Shown one piece after another: positions 25,522 through 33,767 of a stretch of 48,325 bases of DNA; position 1 is the first letter of the stretch; each line of letters begins with the position of its first letter. This DNA is from Candidatus Zhuqueibacterota bacterium (GTDB lineage: Bacteria > Zhuqueibacterota > Zhuqueibacteria > Thermofontimicrobiales > Sulfurfontimicrobiaceae), in assembly GCA_016927835.1 (NCBI GenBank), contig JAFGMA010000281.1, positions 1 to 48,325 of the forward strand. Direction: 5' to 3'. The position numbers and the translations under genes are program-made. The notes beneath the pieces are model-generated. The model was given only the letters and a program-made list of their open reading frames with translations, was not told the origin of the DNA and ran no database searches.

Positions 25522-27411
25522 ATGGAGCCACTTGGCATGCAGTCAAGTTTTTTCTCGATAACAGCAATAAATGTGCATTTTTGGCGAGTTCGCTTCAGCA
25601 AGTTGAGCCGGATTCTTATGGCATCATCGATGGTGCTGCTGGGCTTTACGATCAAGAGTTTTCCCGCAAATAAGGAAGCCCGTGCAGCCTGGGTCACCCG
25701 ATGGACTTACACGCCGGGATTTAATTCCAGTTATCAACGTGCAAAAATTCGTGAAATAATGCAGCAATTGAAAAGTGCGAATTTTAATATGGTTCTTTTT
25801 CAAATTCGGGGACAGGGAGATGCTTTTTATAAATCTGAGTTTGAACCCTGGTCCCAGGAATTGACCGGCATTCTGGGAAACGATCCCGGTTGGGATCCGC
25901 TTCAATACGCCATTGATGAAGCGCGGAAAAATAGCCTCGAACTGCACGCCTGGGTAAATGTTTATCCGGCGTGGGAGGGAACCACACCGCCGCGAACCAC
26001 GATCCCCAAACATGTGTACCTGGCGCATCCAGACTGGGTGTGTGCCGATTATTACGGCAAACGTATGGATGGCAATCACGAAGGATATATTTTCCTGAGC
26101 CCGGGGATCCCTGAAGTGAGGGAATACCTGCTAACCGTGTGTCTGGATATTACTGAGCGATATAACATCGATGGCATGCATTTCGATTACATTCGGTATC
26201 CGGCAAATAAATATTCCTATGATTCAGTTAGTGTCGCGCGTTTCAATTCGCCTGAAGGAAATCCGGACAACCTGGACTGGGCATCCTGGCAAAGGGAGCA
26301 GGTCAATACTTATGTGCGTGAATTTTATGCACAGGCGATGTTGATCAAGCCCGCGCTGAAGGTATCCGCCGCTGTGATTGGGAAATATGACTACGGTTAC
26401 ACCGGCTGGGATGGATACAATGTCCTGTATCAGGATGGCAGGCGCTGGATGGAAGAAAGCGTTATGGATTTTCTCGCACCAATGATTTATTGGCGTATCG
26501 GGCAGCTTGATCCCTGGGCGCCATTCGAGGTGTTGCTCAGGGATTGGGTTAAAAAAAATTCATTCGGACGCCATATTTACGCCGGTATAGGAACCTATAA
26601 GTTGACCGCTGATTTCAAGGAAATATCGGACGAAATCGACACCTGCCGTTCTGTCGGCGCCCCAGGGCAGGTGCATTACAGCTTTACCAGCCTGGAAGAA
26701 GCAGGATTTTGGGACGATCTGAAGCGTGTCAAATATAAAGACCTTGCGAATATGCCGGCGATGCCCTGGAAAGATGCGGTGAAACCGAATAAACCGTTAA
26801 ATCTGGCGGCTGCCTGGTTGACGCCCAATGCAATTCATCTCACCTGGTCAAATCCCGTGGTTGCGAGCGATGGTGATTCCGCCAGCTATTTCAATATTTA
26901 CCGCAGTGTGTCTCATGCACCACTCGATATCGAAGATCCGGTTTATTTGTACCACATAACACCTAATAATTATCCGAGTTACATCGATACGAACGTGGAT
27001 TCAGGCGAAATTTATTATTACTGGCTCTCTGCGCTCGATGATGCCGACAATGAAAGCCTGGTTTCCAGCCGCATAAAAGCTGATTTTTCAAGCGCTGTCA
27101 TGGCGGCAAATCAGCTTCAGCCCGGACGGTTGGTGCTGTCCCAGAATTACCCCAATCCATTCAATCCGAAGACATCAATCCGATTTACAATTCCATCGAA
27201 CTGCGCCAACCAGCAGGTATCGCTCGCAATCTACGACGTGCTGGGAGCGCATGTGAAAACATTGCTCAACGAGCCAACTCCGTCAGGTACATACCGAGTA
27301 TTTTGGTACGGCGACGATTCAAGGGGGAAGCAAGTTCCGAGCGGCAGCTACTTCTGCCGTCTCAAATATGGAGAAGAACGCATTATCCGTAGAATGCAAC
27401 TCATCCGTTAA
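25522..27411 (+). CDS. Secreted GHL10-family (DUF187-like) glycoside hydrolase with sorting domain
   Basis: A 629-residue protein. The start is uncertain: ATG at 25522 or 25537, or GTG at 25573, all give an N-terminus with a basic stretch (WRVRFSKLSR) before the hydrophobic signal (ILMASSMVLLGFTI); ATG 25618 would lose the charges. Residues about 51-410 form a TIM barrel of the GHL10 family: ARAAWVTRWTY, NFNMVLFQIRGQGDAFY, LELHAWVNVYPAWEG, and YNIDGMHFDYIRYP, the last containing the D-G-x-H-x-D-Y-I-R-Y-P signature. A fibronectin III-like domain follows (about 420-510), then the FlgD-like sorting domain with QNYPNPFNPKT. The related YngK/DUF187 enzymes act on glycans or peptidoglycan; the substrate here is unknown. 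The next gene starts 18 bases later. Confidence 0.9.
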   Translation: MEPLGMQSSFFSITAINVHFWRVRFSKLSRILMASSMVLLGFTIKSFPANKEARAAWVTRWTYTPGFNSSYQRAKIREIMQQLKSANFNMVLFQIRGQGDAFYKSEFEPWSQELTGILGNDPGWDPLQYAIDEARKNSLELHAWVNVYPAWEGTTPPRTTIPKHVYLAHPDWVCADYYGKRMDGNHEGYIFLSPGIPEVREYLLTVCLDITERYNIDGMHFDYIRYPANKYSYDSVSVARFNSPEGNPDNLDWASWQREQVNTYVREFYAQAMLIKPALKVSAAVIGKYDYGYTGWDGYNVLYQDGRRWMEESVMDFLAPMIYWRIGQLDPWAPFEVLLRDWVKKNSFGRHIYAGIGTYKLTADFKEISDEIDTCRSVGAPGQVHYSFTSLEEAGFWDDLKRVKYKDLANMPAMPWKDAVKPNKPLNLAAAWLTPNAIHLTWSNPVVASDGDSASYFNIYRSVSHAPLDIEDPVYLYHITPNNYPSYIDTNVDSGEIYYYWLSALDDADNESLVSSRIKADFSSAVMAANQLQPGRLVLSQNYPNPFNPKTSIRFTIPSNCANQQVSLAIYDVLGAHVKTLLNEPTPSGTYRVFWYGDDSRGKQVPSGSYFCRLKYGEERIIRRMQLIR

Positions 27412-27429
27412 CAATGGGAGGAATACGAG

Positions 27430-30036
27430 ATGAAAAATCATTATTTATTTGTAATCTGTTTGTTGCTCTTCATACCATTGTCGCTGCTTTCACAGGAGCG
27501 TACGATCTTGTATGTGGATGATACCGATCCGGGTTATCAGGAATATGGCGGTCCGTGGCGCAGCGGAACCGATCATCAAGGGAGTGAGACAGCGGCTTGG
27601 GGAGCTACCAGTCGCGAGGTTCCTATGGATGTTCTGGATTACGATGAAGCCGCGGAATGGACGCCGACAATCACCACAGCAGGATATTACGCCACTTATT
27701 TCATCCTGCCACGCAACGCAAACGGTCGCAACAATGCCATGTATGTGGTCAATGCGTTTGGATCTGCGCCGGATACCATGCGTTTCAACCAGGCGACCAA
27801 TAGCGGCAACTGGATATTTCTGGGAATTTATTATTTCCCGATCGGCGGCGAAAGTTCAGTCAAGGTGGTCAATGACGATAAAAGCACCACGGGTTATATG
27901 TTTCGGGCGGATGCGGTTCGCCTGATACATTGCATGGATACCAAAGATATTGAACCTGTGCGCCGTAATGAATACAAATTCGGTGAAGTGAGTATGGGAG
28001 AATATAAGGAATGGACGCTGAGGATTTATAACCTTGGCGGCACACCATTGACTATTCAAAATACTGCTTGCATGACTTCGAATTTTGTTATTCGGAGCAA
28101 TGTATTCCCGCAAGTGCTCGACACACGGGAATATATTGATTTGACCGTGCGCTTTTTGCCCGATTTTGAGACGACATTTTATGATTCAATGGTCATCACC
28201 AGCGATGATCCCGATGAACCGGTTATTAAAATCCCGGTGCAGGGAAAGGGCACGGCGACAACGGTCATTGTCAATAATGATGATGGTTTTCCGTTTTATC
28301 TCGAACACACCGGCGCATGGAGATCGAGTAATGGCGCGGCGGAAATCGAAGGTCTGGTGAATCCAACAAGCAAGTATGTGATCGTCAGTACAGATATTGA
28401 AGCGCGTTGCCAATTCATTCCAACGATTCCCAAATCCGGTTTGTACAATATCTACTATTGTGGTCCCGCAACGCAAAACGCTGCCACACACGCCATGTTC
28501 GAACTACATCCCTTCGGCGCGCAGATTGATACGGTCTGGATCGATCAAAATGCGTCAACGGGCGATGACTGGAAATTGCTGGGTACGAAATTTCTCATCG
28601 AAGGCGGAGAAAATTCTGTTTATGTAGTCAACGACGGAACCGGCGCCGGCTACGCATTGCGGGCAGATTTGATTAAATTCACTTACGTGCCTTCAGTGCC
28701 GGATATTAATGTCGGTGTCAGCGAGTTCCGCTGGATCGATGTGCCGATTCACTCTTCTGCTAGCAAAAAGATCCGGGTGAATAACCTGGGCAGCCAAAAC
28801 CTGGTGATCGAGAATCTCTCCACGAAGACACCCCAATTCGCCGTTTTGGCGCCGACTGCGCTGCCATTTACTATTCCGGCACTCGATAGCGCTTCGATTG
28901 AGGTTGCATTCATCCCGACCGGCGTACTGAATTATGAAGACAAACTGACCATCGAAAGCAATGATATCGATCAGCCATCGATCACATTGAAATTGACCGG
29001 GAATGGCATCGGGGATCAATTGGTTGTAGATGACAGCGATTCAGCCCTGTGTACGATTTGGGGCAACGAAGATACAACCTGGCATTTTTCAGCTTCTATT
29101 ACGGGATACAAGGAAACAAGCCTTTTTGCCTATAAATACCGCAGCCCGTATTCTTATGTCGAATGGCAGATCGATGTGCCCGCCACAAGGCAATATGAGG
29201 TTTATGCCTCTTCCGTACCGAGCGGCAATTCAACCCACCACGCACCTTATGTCATCAATGTTCCGGGCGGCGTTCCGGACACAATTGAGGTGGATCAGTG
29301 CGGAACTACTCCCAGCAATATCTGGGTCTACCTGGGTACATATTCATTCATTGAGGGCGTCAGTACCAGTATCAAGTTAGTCAACGATACAACTCGTACA
29401 TACCAGGACACGATGCTGGTAATTCGAGCGGATGCGGTGAAATTATCCCAGCCGGTGGCGGTTGAGCTATCCGCATTTTATGCCGCCTACGAAGAAGGCA
29501 ACATTGCAATTCACTGGGAAACGCGTCTGGAAAAGAATCATCGCGGATTTAATATTTACCGCACTGCCAGCGATGAAATCAAGCCTGAACCGCGATATCG
29601 GCTTAACCGGGCATTGATCAGCGGTAAATCACCATATAAATTCGTGGATGATACCGCCGGCGAAGGAACCCTGTATTACTGGCTTGAAGATGTGTCATTA
29701 AAAGGATTGAAAACGCTGCATGGTCCAATCTCTGCGAACAGCGCATTTGACATGCCGGCGATTTACAGCCTCTCGCAGAATTATCCCAATCCGTTCAATC
29801 CGAAAACTGTCATCAGCTATTCATTACCTAAAACCGAGCAAGTTCAAATAAAAGTATACAACATACTGGGCGAATTGGTCAAAACTCTGGTAGATGCTAA
29901 AGTGAAAGCCGGTCAGTATAAAATAAGCTGGTTCGGAAATGATGAGAATGGTCTGCCGGCTGCTTCAGGGATTTATTTTCTGCAAATTCACACGAAAACT
30001 TTCACCCAAACGCGTAAGATGATTTTGATACGCTGA
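27430..30036 (+). CDS. Secreted protein with three golvesin-like and two ASH-like domains plus sorting domain
   Basis: An 868-residue protein with signal peptide 1-21 (SLLSQ). It has an alternating build. Golvesin/Xly-like carbohydrate-binding domains lie at about 26-170, 277-420 and 531-675; each starts with a V-D/N-D-x-D strand and ends with R-A-D-x-[VI]-[RK]-[LF]. Choice-of-anchor/ASH beta-sandwiches lie between them at about 181-276 and 423-530 (e.g. SDDPDEPVIKIPVQGKG). A fibronectin-like stretch (about 676-770) and the FlgD-like sorting domain (QNYPNPFNPKT, 775-868) end it. No catalytic motif is visible. Binding of polysaccharide is inferred from the golvesin domains. GGGAGG precedes the ATG; it is probably co-transcribed with the GHL10 gene. 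Confidence 0.88.
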   Translation: MKNHYLFVICLLLFIPLSLLSQERTILYVDDTDPGYQEYGGPWRSGTDHQGSETAAWGATSREVPMDVLDYDEAAEWTPTITTAGYYATYFILPRNANGRNNAMYVVNAFGSAPDTMRFNQATNSGNWIFLGIYYFPIGGESSVKVVNDDKSTTGYMFRADAVRLIHCMDTKDIEPVRRNEYKFGEVSMGEYKEWTLRIYNLGGTPLTIQNTACMTSNFVIRSNVFPQVLDTREYIDLTVRFLPDFETTFYDSMVITSDDPDEPVIKIPVQGKGTATTVIVNNDDGFPFYLEHTGAWRSSNGAAEIEGLVNPTSKYVIVSTDIEARCQFIPTIPKSGLYNIYYCGPATQNAATHAMFELHPFGAQIDTVWIDQNASTGDDWKLLGTKFLIEGGENSVYVVNDGTGAGYALRADLIKFTYVPSVPDINVGVSEFRWIDVPIHSSASKKIRVNNLGSQNLVIENLSTKTPQFAVLAPTALPFTIPALDSASIEVAFIPTGVLNYEDKLTIESNDIDQPSITLKLTGNGIGDQLVVDDSDSALCTIWGNEDTTWHFSASITGYKETSLFAYKYRSPYSYVEWQIDVPATRQYEVYASSVPSGNSTHHAPYVINVPGGVPDTIEVDQCGTTPSNIWVYLGTYSFIEGVSTSIKLVNDTTRTYQDTMLVIRADAVKLSQPVAVELSAFYAAYEEGNIAIHWETRLEKNHRGFNIYRTASDEIKPEPRYRLNRALISGKSPYKFVDDTAGEGTLYYWLEDVSLKGLKTLHGPISANSAFDMPAIYSLSQNYPNPFNPKTVISYSLPKTEQVQIKVYNILGELVKTLVDAKVKAGQYKISWFGNDENGLPAASGIYFLQIHTKTFTQTRKMILIR

Positions 30037-30105
30037 TGTGGATTCGGCTGACATCTGGCTAAAGCTGGCTGCCCGATGGTTTGATTGATAAAATAGCCTC
30101 GCTGA

Positions 30106-30161
30106 GAATACAGGGATTATCGAGATAACCTATATTTTGTGCTTTTATAATCCCTGTATTC
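30106..30161 (+). terminator. Stem-loop downstream of the golvesin-domain gene, possible terminator
   Basis: GAATACAGGGATTAT (30106-30120) is perfectly complementary to ATAATCCCTGTATTC (30147-30161), a 15-bp stem with a 26-base loop, about 70 bases after the stop at 30036. It is followed by ATTTTATG rather than a solid T-run, so it is either a weak intrinsic terminator or an RNA 3'-end structure. Confidence 0.55.
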
Positions 30162-30280
30162 ATTTTATGTGAACCTTCGCAGCCTGGTGTGCGTTTTATT
30201 GAAGAATCAAATCGCGAGAGATGAATCCTTTGGATTGGATAATATGAATTGAAAGCTCTCGATTTCAGTATCAAAAAAAT

Positions 30281-30376
30281 AGAACACAGATTTAGCTGAT
30301 CGAACGGATTTACACGGATTCAGTATAGCTGTAAACAAAAATCCGTTATAATCCGCTAAAACCGTTCAATCAGTGC
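30281..30376. repeat. ACGGATTTACACGGATT-type palindromic repeat, copy 1
   Basis: It starts AGAACACAGATTTAG, continues with CGAACGGATTTACACGGATT, and returns through AATCCGTTATAATCCGC and CCGTTCAATCAGTG, which are approximately complementary. Copy 2 (30581-30722) shares the AGAACAC-GATT start and the ACGGATTTAxACGGAT core. Such rich 'acggatt' repeats occur between genes in many environmental bacterial genomes. It is non-coding. Confidence 0.7.
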
Positions 30377-30490
30377 TTGATTTAAACATCTAGTTGGAGG
30401 TAAAATACAATTTCAATCAAGGGAATGATTGTTAACGATACATTAAAAATCAAATAACTAATCCCTTAATTGCTCGAAATCGAGAGCGGT

Positions 30491-30542
30491 CAAAATGATT
30501 AAGCGACTTTTGCAGTTAATTATTTTGACTTTAATCATTTTG
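30491..30542. repeat. 12-bp perfect hairpin between the two ACGGATT repeats
   Basis: CAAAATGATTAA (30491-30502) is perfectly complementary to TTAATCATTTTG (30531-30542), with a 28-base loop. It directly follows the third partial copy of the CGAAATCGAGAGC sequence. There is no adjacent T-run and no gene. It may be the core of another small mobile repeat. Confidence 0.5.
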
Positions 30543-30580
30543 CCATTTTATTCTATCGTTTATAACACACTAGTAAAACA

Positions 30581-30722
30581 AGAACACGGATTGAGTGGAT
30601 GAAACGGATTTAAACGGATATTTTTATTTAAATTATTTCGTTGCAATAAAATTTTAAAAGCCTTTTTTCCTTACGATTAAAAATCAGTTTTCATCCGTCA
30701 AATCCGTTAAGATCGGTGTCCT
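30581..30722. repeat. ACGGATTTAAACGGAT-type palindromic repeat, copy 2
   Basis: It starts AGAACACGGATTGAGTGGAT and GAAACGGATTTAAACGGAT, and ends ATCCGTCAAATCCGTTAAG then ATCGGTGTCC, which is the approximate inverse of the start. The AT-rich centre (about 30620-30690) is longer than in copy 1. It lies 59 bases before the uroporphyrinogen-decarboxylase-like gene, so the promoter of that operon must lie within or directly beside the repeat. Confidence 0.7.
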
Positions 30723-30781
30723 ATTTTATATTTGTTATATTCCTGAAATCGAGAGCTTTTCAAAAATAGGAAAGTAGCCTT

Positions 30782-31915
30782 ATGGATGACTTAACGAGAT
30801 TCCACGCATGCATGAACTATGAAGCGGTTGATCGCTGTCCGAATCATGAAATCGGCGTCTGGCCGCAAACTAAAAAAAGATGGCAAACTGAGAACAAGAA
30901 ATCGGTCGGAGCTTTTCATTGGGACTGGCTCGAATACGAATCATCGCTGGAGCTGGACCGGCGTGAATATATCGCTGTGAATTATGGATTCATTCCGCCA
31001 TATCCGGAAAAAGTGCTTTCCAAAACAGACGAATATGAAATCGTGCAAAGCCCGAAAGGAATTGTAAGCAAAGTGCTGCTCGAAGGCAAGGAGGGTGGCT
31101 TGGGTATGTCAATGGATCAATATCTCAAGTTCCCGGTTGCCGAACCTGAAGATTTTGCAGCCATTAAAAAACGCCTCGTATCCGCCATACCCGAACGATA
31201 CCCGGCGGATCTCGAACAAAAGCTGATTCAATGGCAAGATCGAGAGTGTCCGTTGATTCTGGGGCGCTGTTGCGCTGTGAATGGTTTTTATTGGCGTGCG
31301 CGCGAATTTATGGGCACTGAGGCGCTCTCGCTTGCATGGTACGATATGCCGCATCTGATGCATGAAATGATGGAGGTTTTCGCGGATTTTGTCATTGAAA
31401 CCAGCCGACCCGTACTGGAAAAAATCCAGATCGATTATTTCACCTTCAACGAGGATATGTCCATGAAGTCCGGACCGCTCTTAAGTCCGGATACCTACAA
31501 AAAATTCATCTTTCCGCATGCGAAACGAGTTATCGAATTTCTCAGGAGTTACGGAACTCAATTCATTGCAGTTGACACCGATGGCAATCCCACTGCGCTG
31601 ATTCCCTTGTTACTCGATGCGGGTGTTGATACGCTCTGGCCCCTGGAACGCGCAGCCGATGCCCATCCCCTTGAATTGCGTAAAAAATTCGGGAAATCAC
31701 TTCGGCTCTGGGGCGGCGTGGATAAGCGGGTTCTCAACCAGGGGGAGCAAGCCATCAAAGCCCATTTAAAAGAGCTCATTCCTCTGATCGAAGAGGGGGG
31801 ATTCATCCCCACCATCGACCATACTGTCCCGCCCGATATTTCATGGGATACTTTCAGGATGTATATGGATTATAAACAATCGTTAATACGAGGTGAGTTC
31901 GAAAAGCTTGAATAG
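30782..31915 (+). CDS. Uroporphyrinogen-decarboxylase (URO-D) superfamily protein
   Basis: The 377-residue cytoplasmic protein (no signal) fits the URO-D/methyltransferase-A TIM barrel. It starts with R-F-x-A-C-M-N-Y-x-x-V-D-R-C-P, a variant of the family N-terminus (R-x-x-x-A-x-x-x-x-x-x-D-R-x-P). It continues with IDYFTFNEDMSMKSGPLLSP, a strand with an acidic pair, then FIAVDTDGNP, LWGGVDKRVL, and ends GGFIPTIDHTVPPDISWD. It is not HemE: the HemE-specific basic N-terminal motif is missing and the last motif is that of the large uncharacterised URO-D-like group often found in sugar-degradation loci. I do not see the Cys-x-Cys or His-x-Cys zinc motif of MtaA/MtbA. The next gene starts six bases after the stop. 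Confidence 0.88.
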   Translation: MDDLTRFHACMNYEAVDRCPNHEIGVWPQTKKRWQTENKKSVGAFHWDWLEYESSLELDRREYIAVNYGFIPPYPEKVLSKTDEYEIVQSPKGIVSKVLLEGKEGGLGMSMDQYLKFPVAEPEDFAAIKKRLVSAIPERYPADLEQKLIQWQDRECPLILGRCCAVNGFYWRAREFMGTEALSLAWYDMPHLMHEMMEVFADFVIETSRPVLEKIQIDYFTFNEDMSMKSGPLLSPDTYKKFIFPHAKRVIEFLRSYGTQFIAVDTDGNPTALIPLLLDAGVDTLWPLERAADAHPLELRKKFGKSLRLWGGVDKRVLNQGEQAIKAHLKELIPLIEEGGFIPTIDHTVPPDISWDTFRMYMDYKQSLIRGEFEKLE

Positions 31916-31921
31916 GAGAAA

Positions 31922-32959
31922 ATGATGATAAAAAAATTTTCAATCAGTCGCGACGATTCTATTTATCAAGCCTGGCCCGATGTCGTATTGACAACTTCCG
32001 GAAAGCTAATCTGCATTTTTTCAGAGTGCACCCACCACGGCGATCGCTCATACACCCGCATCATGCTTTGCGATTCCCTCGACCGCGGTCGCACCTGGAC
32101 GCCCAAACGCGCGCTATCCGAGCCGACACAAGGATTGCCTTTTTGGAATTGTGCCCGGATTATGCAACTCAGCGATGGCAGAATTGCGGCGCTGGTTGAT
32201 AAAATTTACACCAGCGAACGGGACGTACCCGAAAAACTAGAAAACTATCTCTTTTTCAGCGCCGATGATGGGCAAACCTGGGATGGACCGCATCTTACAC
32301 CGGCTCAGGGAATTGTGCCCGATAAGCTGCTCGAACTGAAGAATGGGCGCTGGATTCTTTCGTGCCAATATCGCGATCCTCAAATTGATAATCTGGTGCA
32401 GCGGCTCTGGTACTCCGATGATAAAGGGAAAACGTGGAGCGAGCCGGTGATCGTGGGACGAATGAAAGGGCTTAACCTGTGCGAAGTCTCCATCCTGCCG
32501 GTTGAGGGGAATACGTTGGTCGCTTTTCATCGCGAGAATTCGGGATTGGGCTGGGACTGTTTTAAAACCATTTCCTTCGATAATGGTGAGTCCTGGGGTG
32601 ATCCGATTCGGTTCCCGCTTCCCGGCTGTCATCGTCCGGTAGCCGGATGGTTGAAGGAGGGCAAAATTATGATTACGCACAGATTCATGCAGGGCGGACG
32701 GGGCTGGGGAAAGTGGACACAGAATTTTTTCGCGGCGATCACCGACAAAGAATCAGCCCTGGCAGCTACCCGTGAGCAAGCCTGGACGCGCATCCTGCCA
32801 GTTGATTTCGACCGGTCTCCGAAAAGCGATTTGGGATATTCCGGTTGGGTCCAGTTCGAAGACGGCGAGATTTATATCGTCAATTACATCCTCGATGATG
32901 CACCGAAAGGGCAGATTCGCGGGTATTCATTGACGATGGCAGACTTTGTGTTGGAATAG
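31922..32959 (+). CDS. BNR-repeat sialidase-like (exo-alpha-sialidase superfamily) protein
   Basis: The 345-residue protein is a six-bladed-propeller candidate with four Asp-box motifs: SLDRGRTW (52-59), SADDGQTW (113-120), SDDKGKTW (165-172) and SFDNGESW (218-225). There is no signal peptide or sorting domain, unlike the other glycan-related proteins in this window, so it should act in the cytoplasm. The family covers sialidases and many hydrolases or lyases of unknown specificity; I do not see the full arginine triad well enough to claim sialidase activity. AGGAGA precedes the ATG, and a second ATG at 31925 is equally possible. It is coupled to the URO-D-like gene and followed after 20 bases by the reductase gene. 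Confidence 0.85.
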   Translation: MMIKKFSISRDDSIYQAWPDVVLTTSGKLICIFSECTHHGDRSYTRIMLCDSLDRGRTWTPKRALSEPTQGLPFWNCARIMQLSDGRIAALVDKIYTSERDVPEKLENYLFFSADDGQTWDGPHLTPAQGIVPDKLLELKNGRWILSCQYRDPQIDNLVQRLWYSDDKGKTWSEPVIVGRMKGLNLCEVSILPVEGNTLVAFHRENSGLGWDCFKTISFDNGESWGDPIRFPLPGCHRPVAGWLKEGKIMITHRFMQGGRGWGKWTQNFFAAITDKESALAATREQAWTRILPVDFDRSPKSDLGYSGWVQFEDGEIYIVNYILDDAPKGQIRGYSLTMADFVLE

Positions 32960-32979
32960 AAAATTGGGCTGAGATAACG

Positions 32980-33738
32980 ATGCAAATTGATTTCACGGGG
33001 AAGACTGCTCTCATTACCGGTGGCTCACGCGGTATCGGGCGCGCGATAGCCATTCGCCTGGCTCAGGCAGGGGCGGATGTGGCAATCAATTATTTCCGAA
33101 AGCGCAATGCTGCCGAGGAAACAGTCGCTCAAATTGAAGCTACTGGACGAAGAGCGTTGGCAATCAAAGCCAATGTCGCGGTGCATGAGCAAGTGCATCA
33201 TATAATCGATGAAATTGCGAACACATTCGGCAAAATCGATATTCTGATCTCCAACGCTGCCTCCGGCGTTCTGAAGCCGGCGATGGAGTTGACCGAACAT
33301 CATTGGCACTGGACACTGGACATCAATGCTGGAACATTGTTGCCATTAATCCAACACAGCAAACCATTGATGCCCAAAACCGGAGGCAAGGTTGTGGCAG
33401 TTTCGAGCCTGGGTTCCATCCGCGCCATTCCGAATTATACCGCCGTGGGTGCTTCCAAAGCCGCCCTCGAATCGCTCGTGCGGCATCTGGCAGTGGAGCT
33501 GGCACCTGAGAATATCAACATAAATGTGGTCTCGCCGGGCGTCATCGATACCGATGCCTTGAAGCATTTTCCCAATCGTGAGGTTCTGCTGGAAGGTTCG
33601 CGGAAGCGCACCCCCGCCGGTCGCCTGACCACACCCGAAGATGTCGCCGATGTGGTGTTGTTTCTGTGCAGCGACCTGGCGCGGATGATTCACGGTCAGA
33701 CGATTATCGTGGATGGCGGCTATTCGATTGTGGCTTGA
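32980..33738 (+). CDS. fabL: Enoyl-ACP reductase III-like short-chain dehydrogenase (FabL type)
   Basis: The 252-residue protein has the SDR nucleotide-binding motif GGSRGIG (14-20). Its catalytic pair is Tyr153 and Lys160, spaced Y-x6-K as in enoyl-ACP reductases, rather than the Y-x3-K of FabG. It closely resembles Bacillus subtilis FabL from memory: NAASGVLKPAMELTEHHW (92-109), DTDALKHFPNRE (190-201) and GQTIIVDGG (239-247) match almost residue for residue. FabL reduces the double bond of enoyl-ACP with NADPH in the last step of fatty-acid elongation. Its operon partners are not fatty-acid genes, so a related reductase role in sugar or polyketide chemistry is possible. It ends 29 bases before the convergent cluster. 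Confidence 0.85.
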   Translation: MQIDFTGKTALITGGSRGIGRAIAIRLAQAGADVAINYFRKRNAAEETVAQIEATGRRALAIKANVAVHEQVHHIIDEIANTFGKIDILISNAASGVLKPAMELTEHHWHWTLDINAGTLLPLIQHSKPLMPKTGGKVVAVSSLGSIRAIPNYTAVGASKAALESLVRHLAVELAPENININVVSPGVIDTDALKHFPNREVLLEGSRKRTPAGRLTTPEDVADVVLFLCSDLARMIHGQTIIVDGGYSIVA

Positions 33739-33767
33739 AAACCTGCTGGCTCATTGCGCGGCAAGCC

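Larger units (their letters stand above)
30252..30759. repeat. Perfect 17-bp inverted repeats bounding a repeat-rich intergenic region
   Basis: AAAGCTCTCGATTTCAG (30252-30268) recurs inverted as CTGAAATCGAGAGCTTT (30743-30759). A third partial copy, CGAAATCGAGAGC, lies at 30475-30487. The 508-base span holds two copies of another palindromic repeat (30281-30376, 30581-30722) and a hairpin, and no gene. It looks like nested insertion of small non-autonomous elements; the right end lies 22 bases before the start of the downstream operon. Confidence 0.75.
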
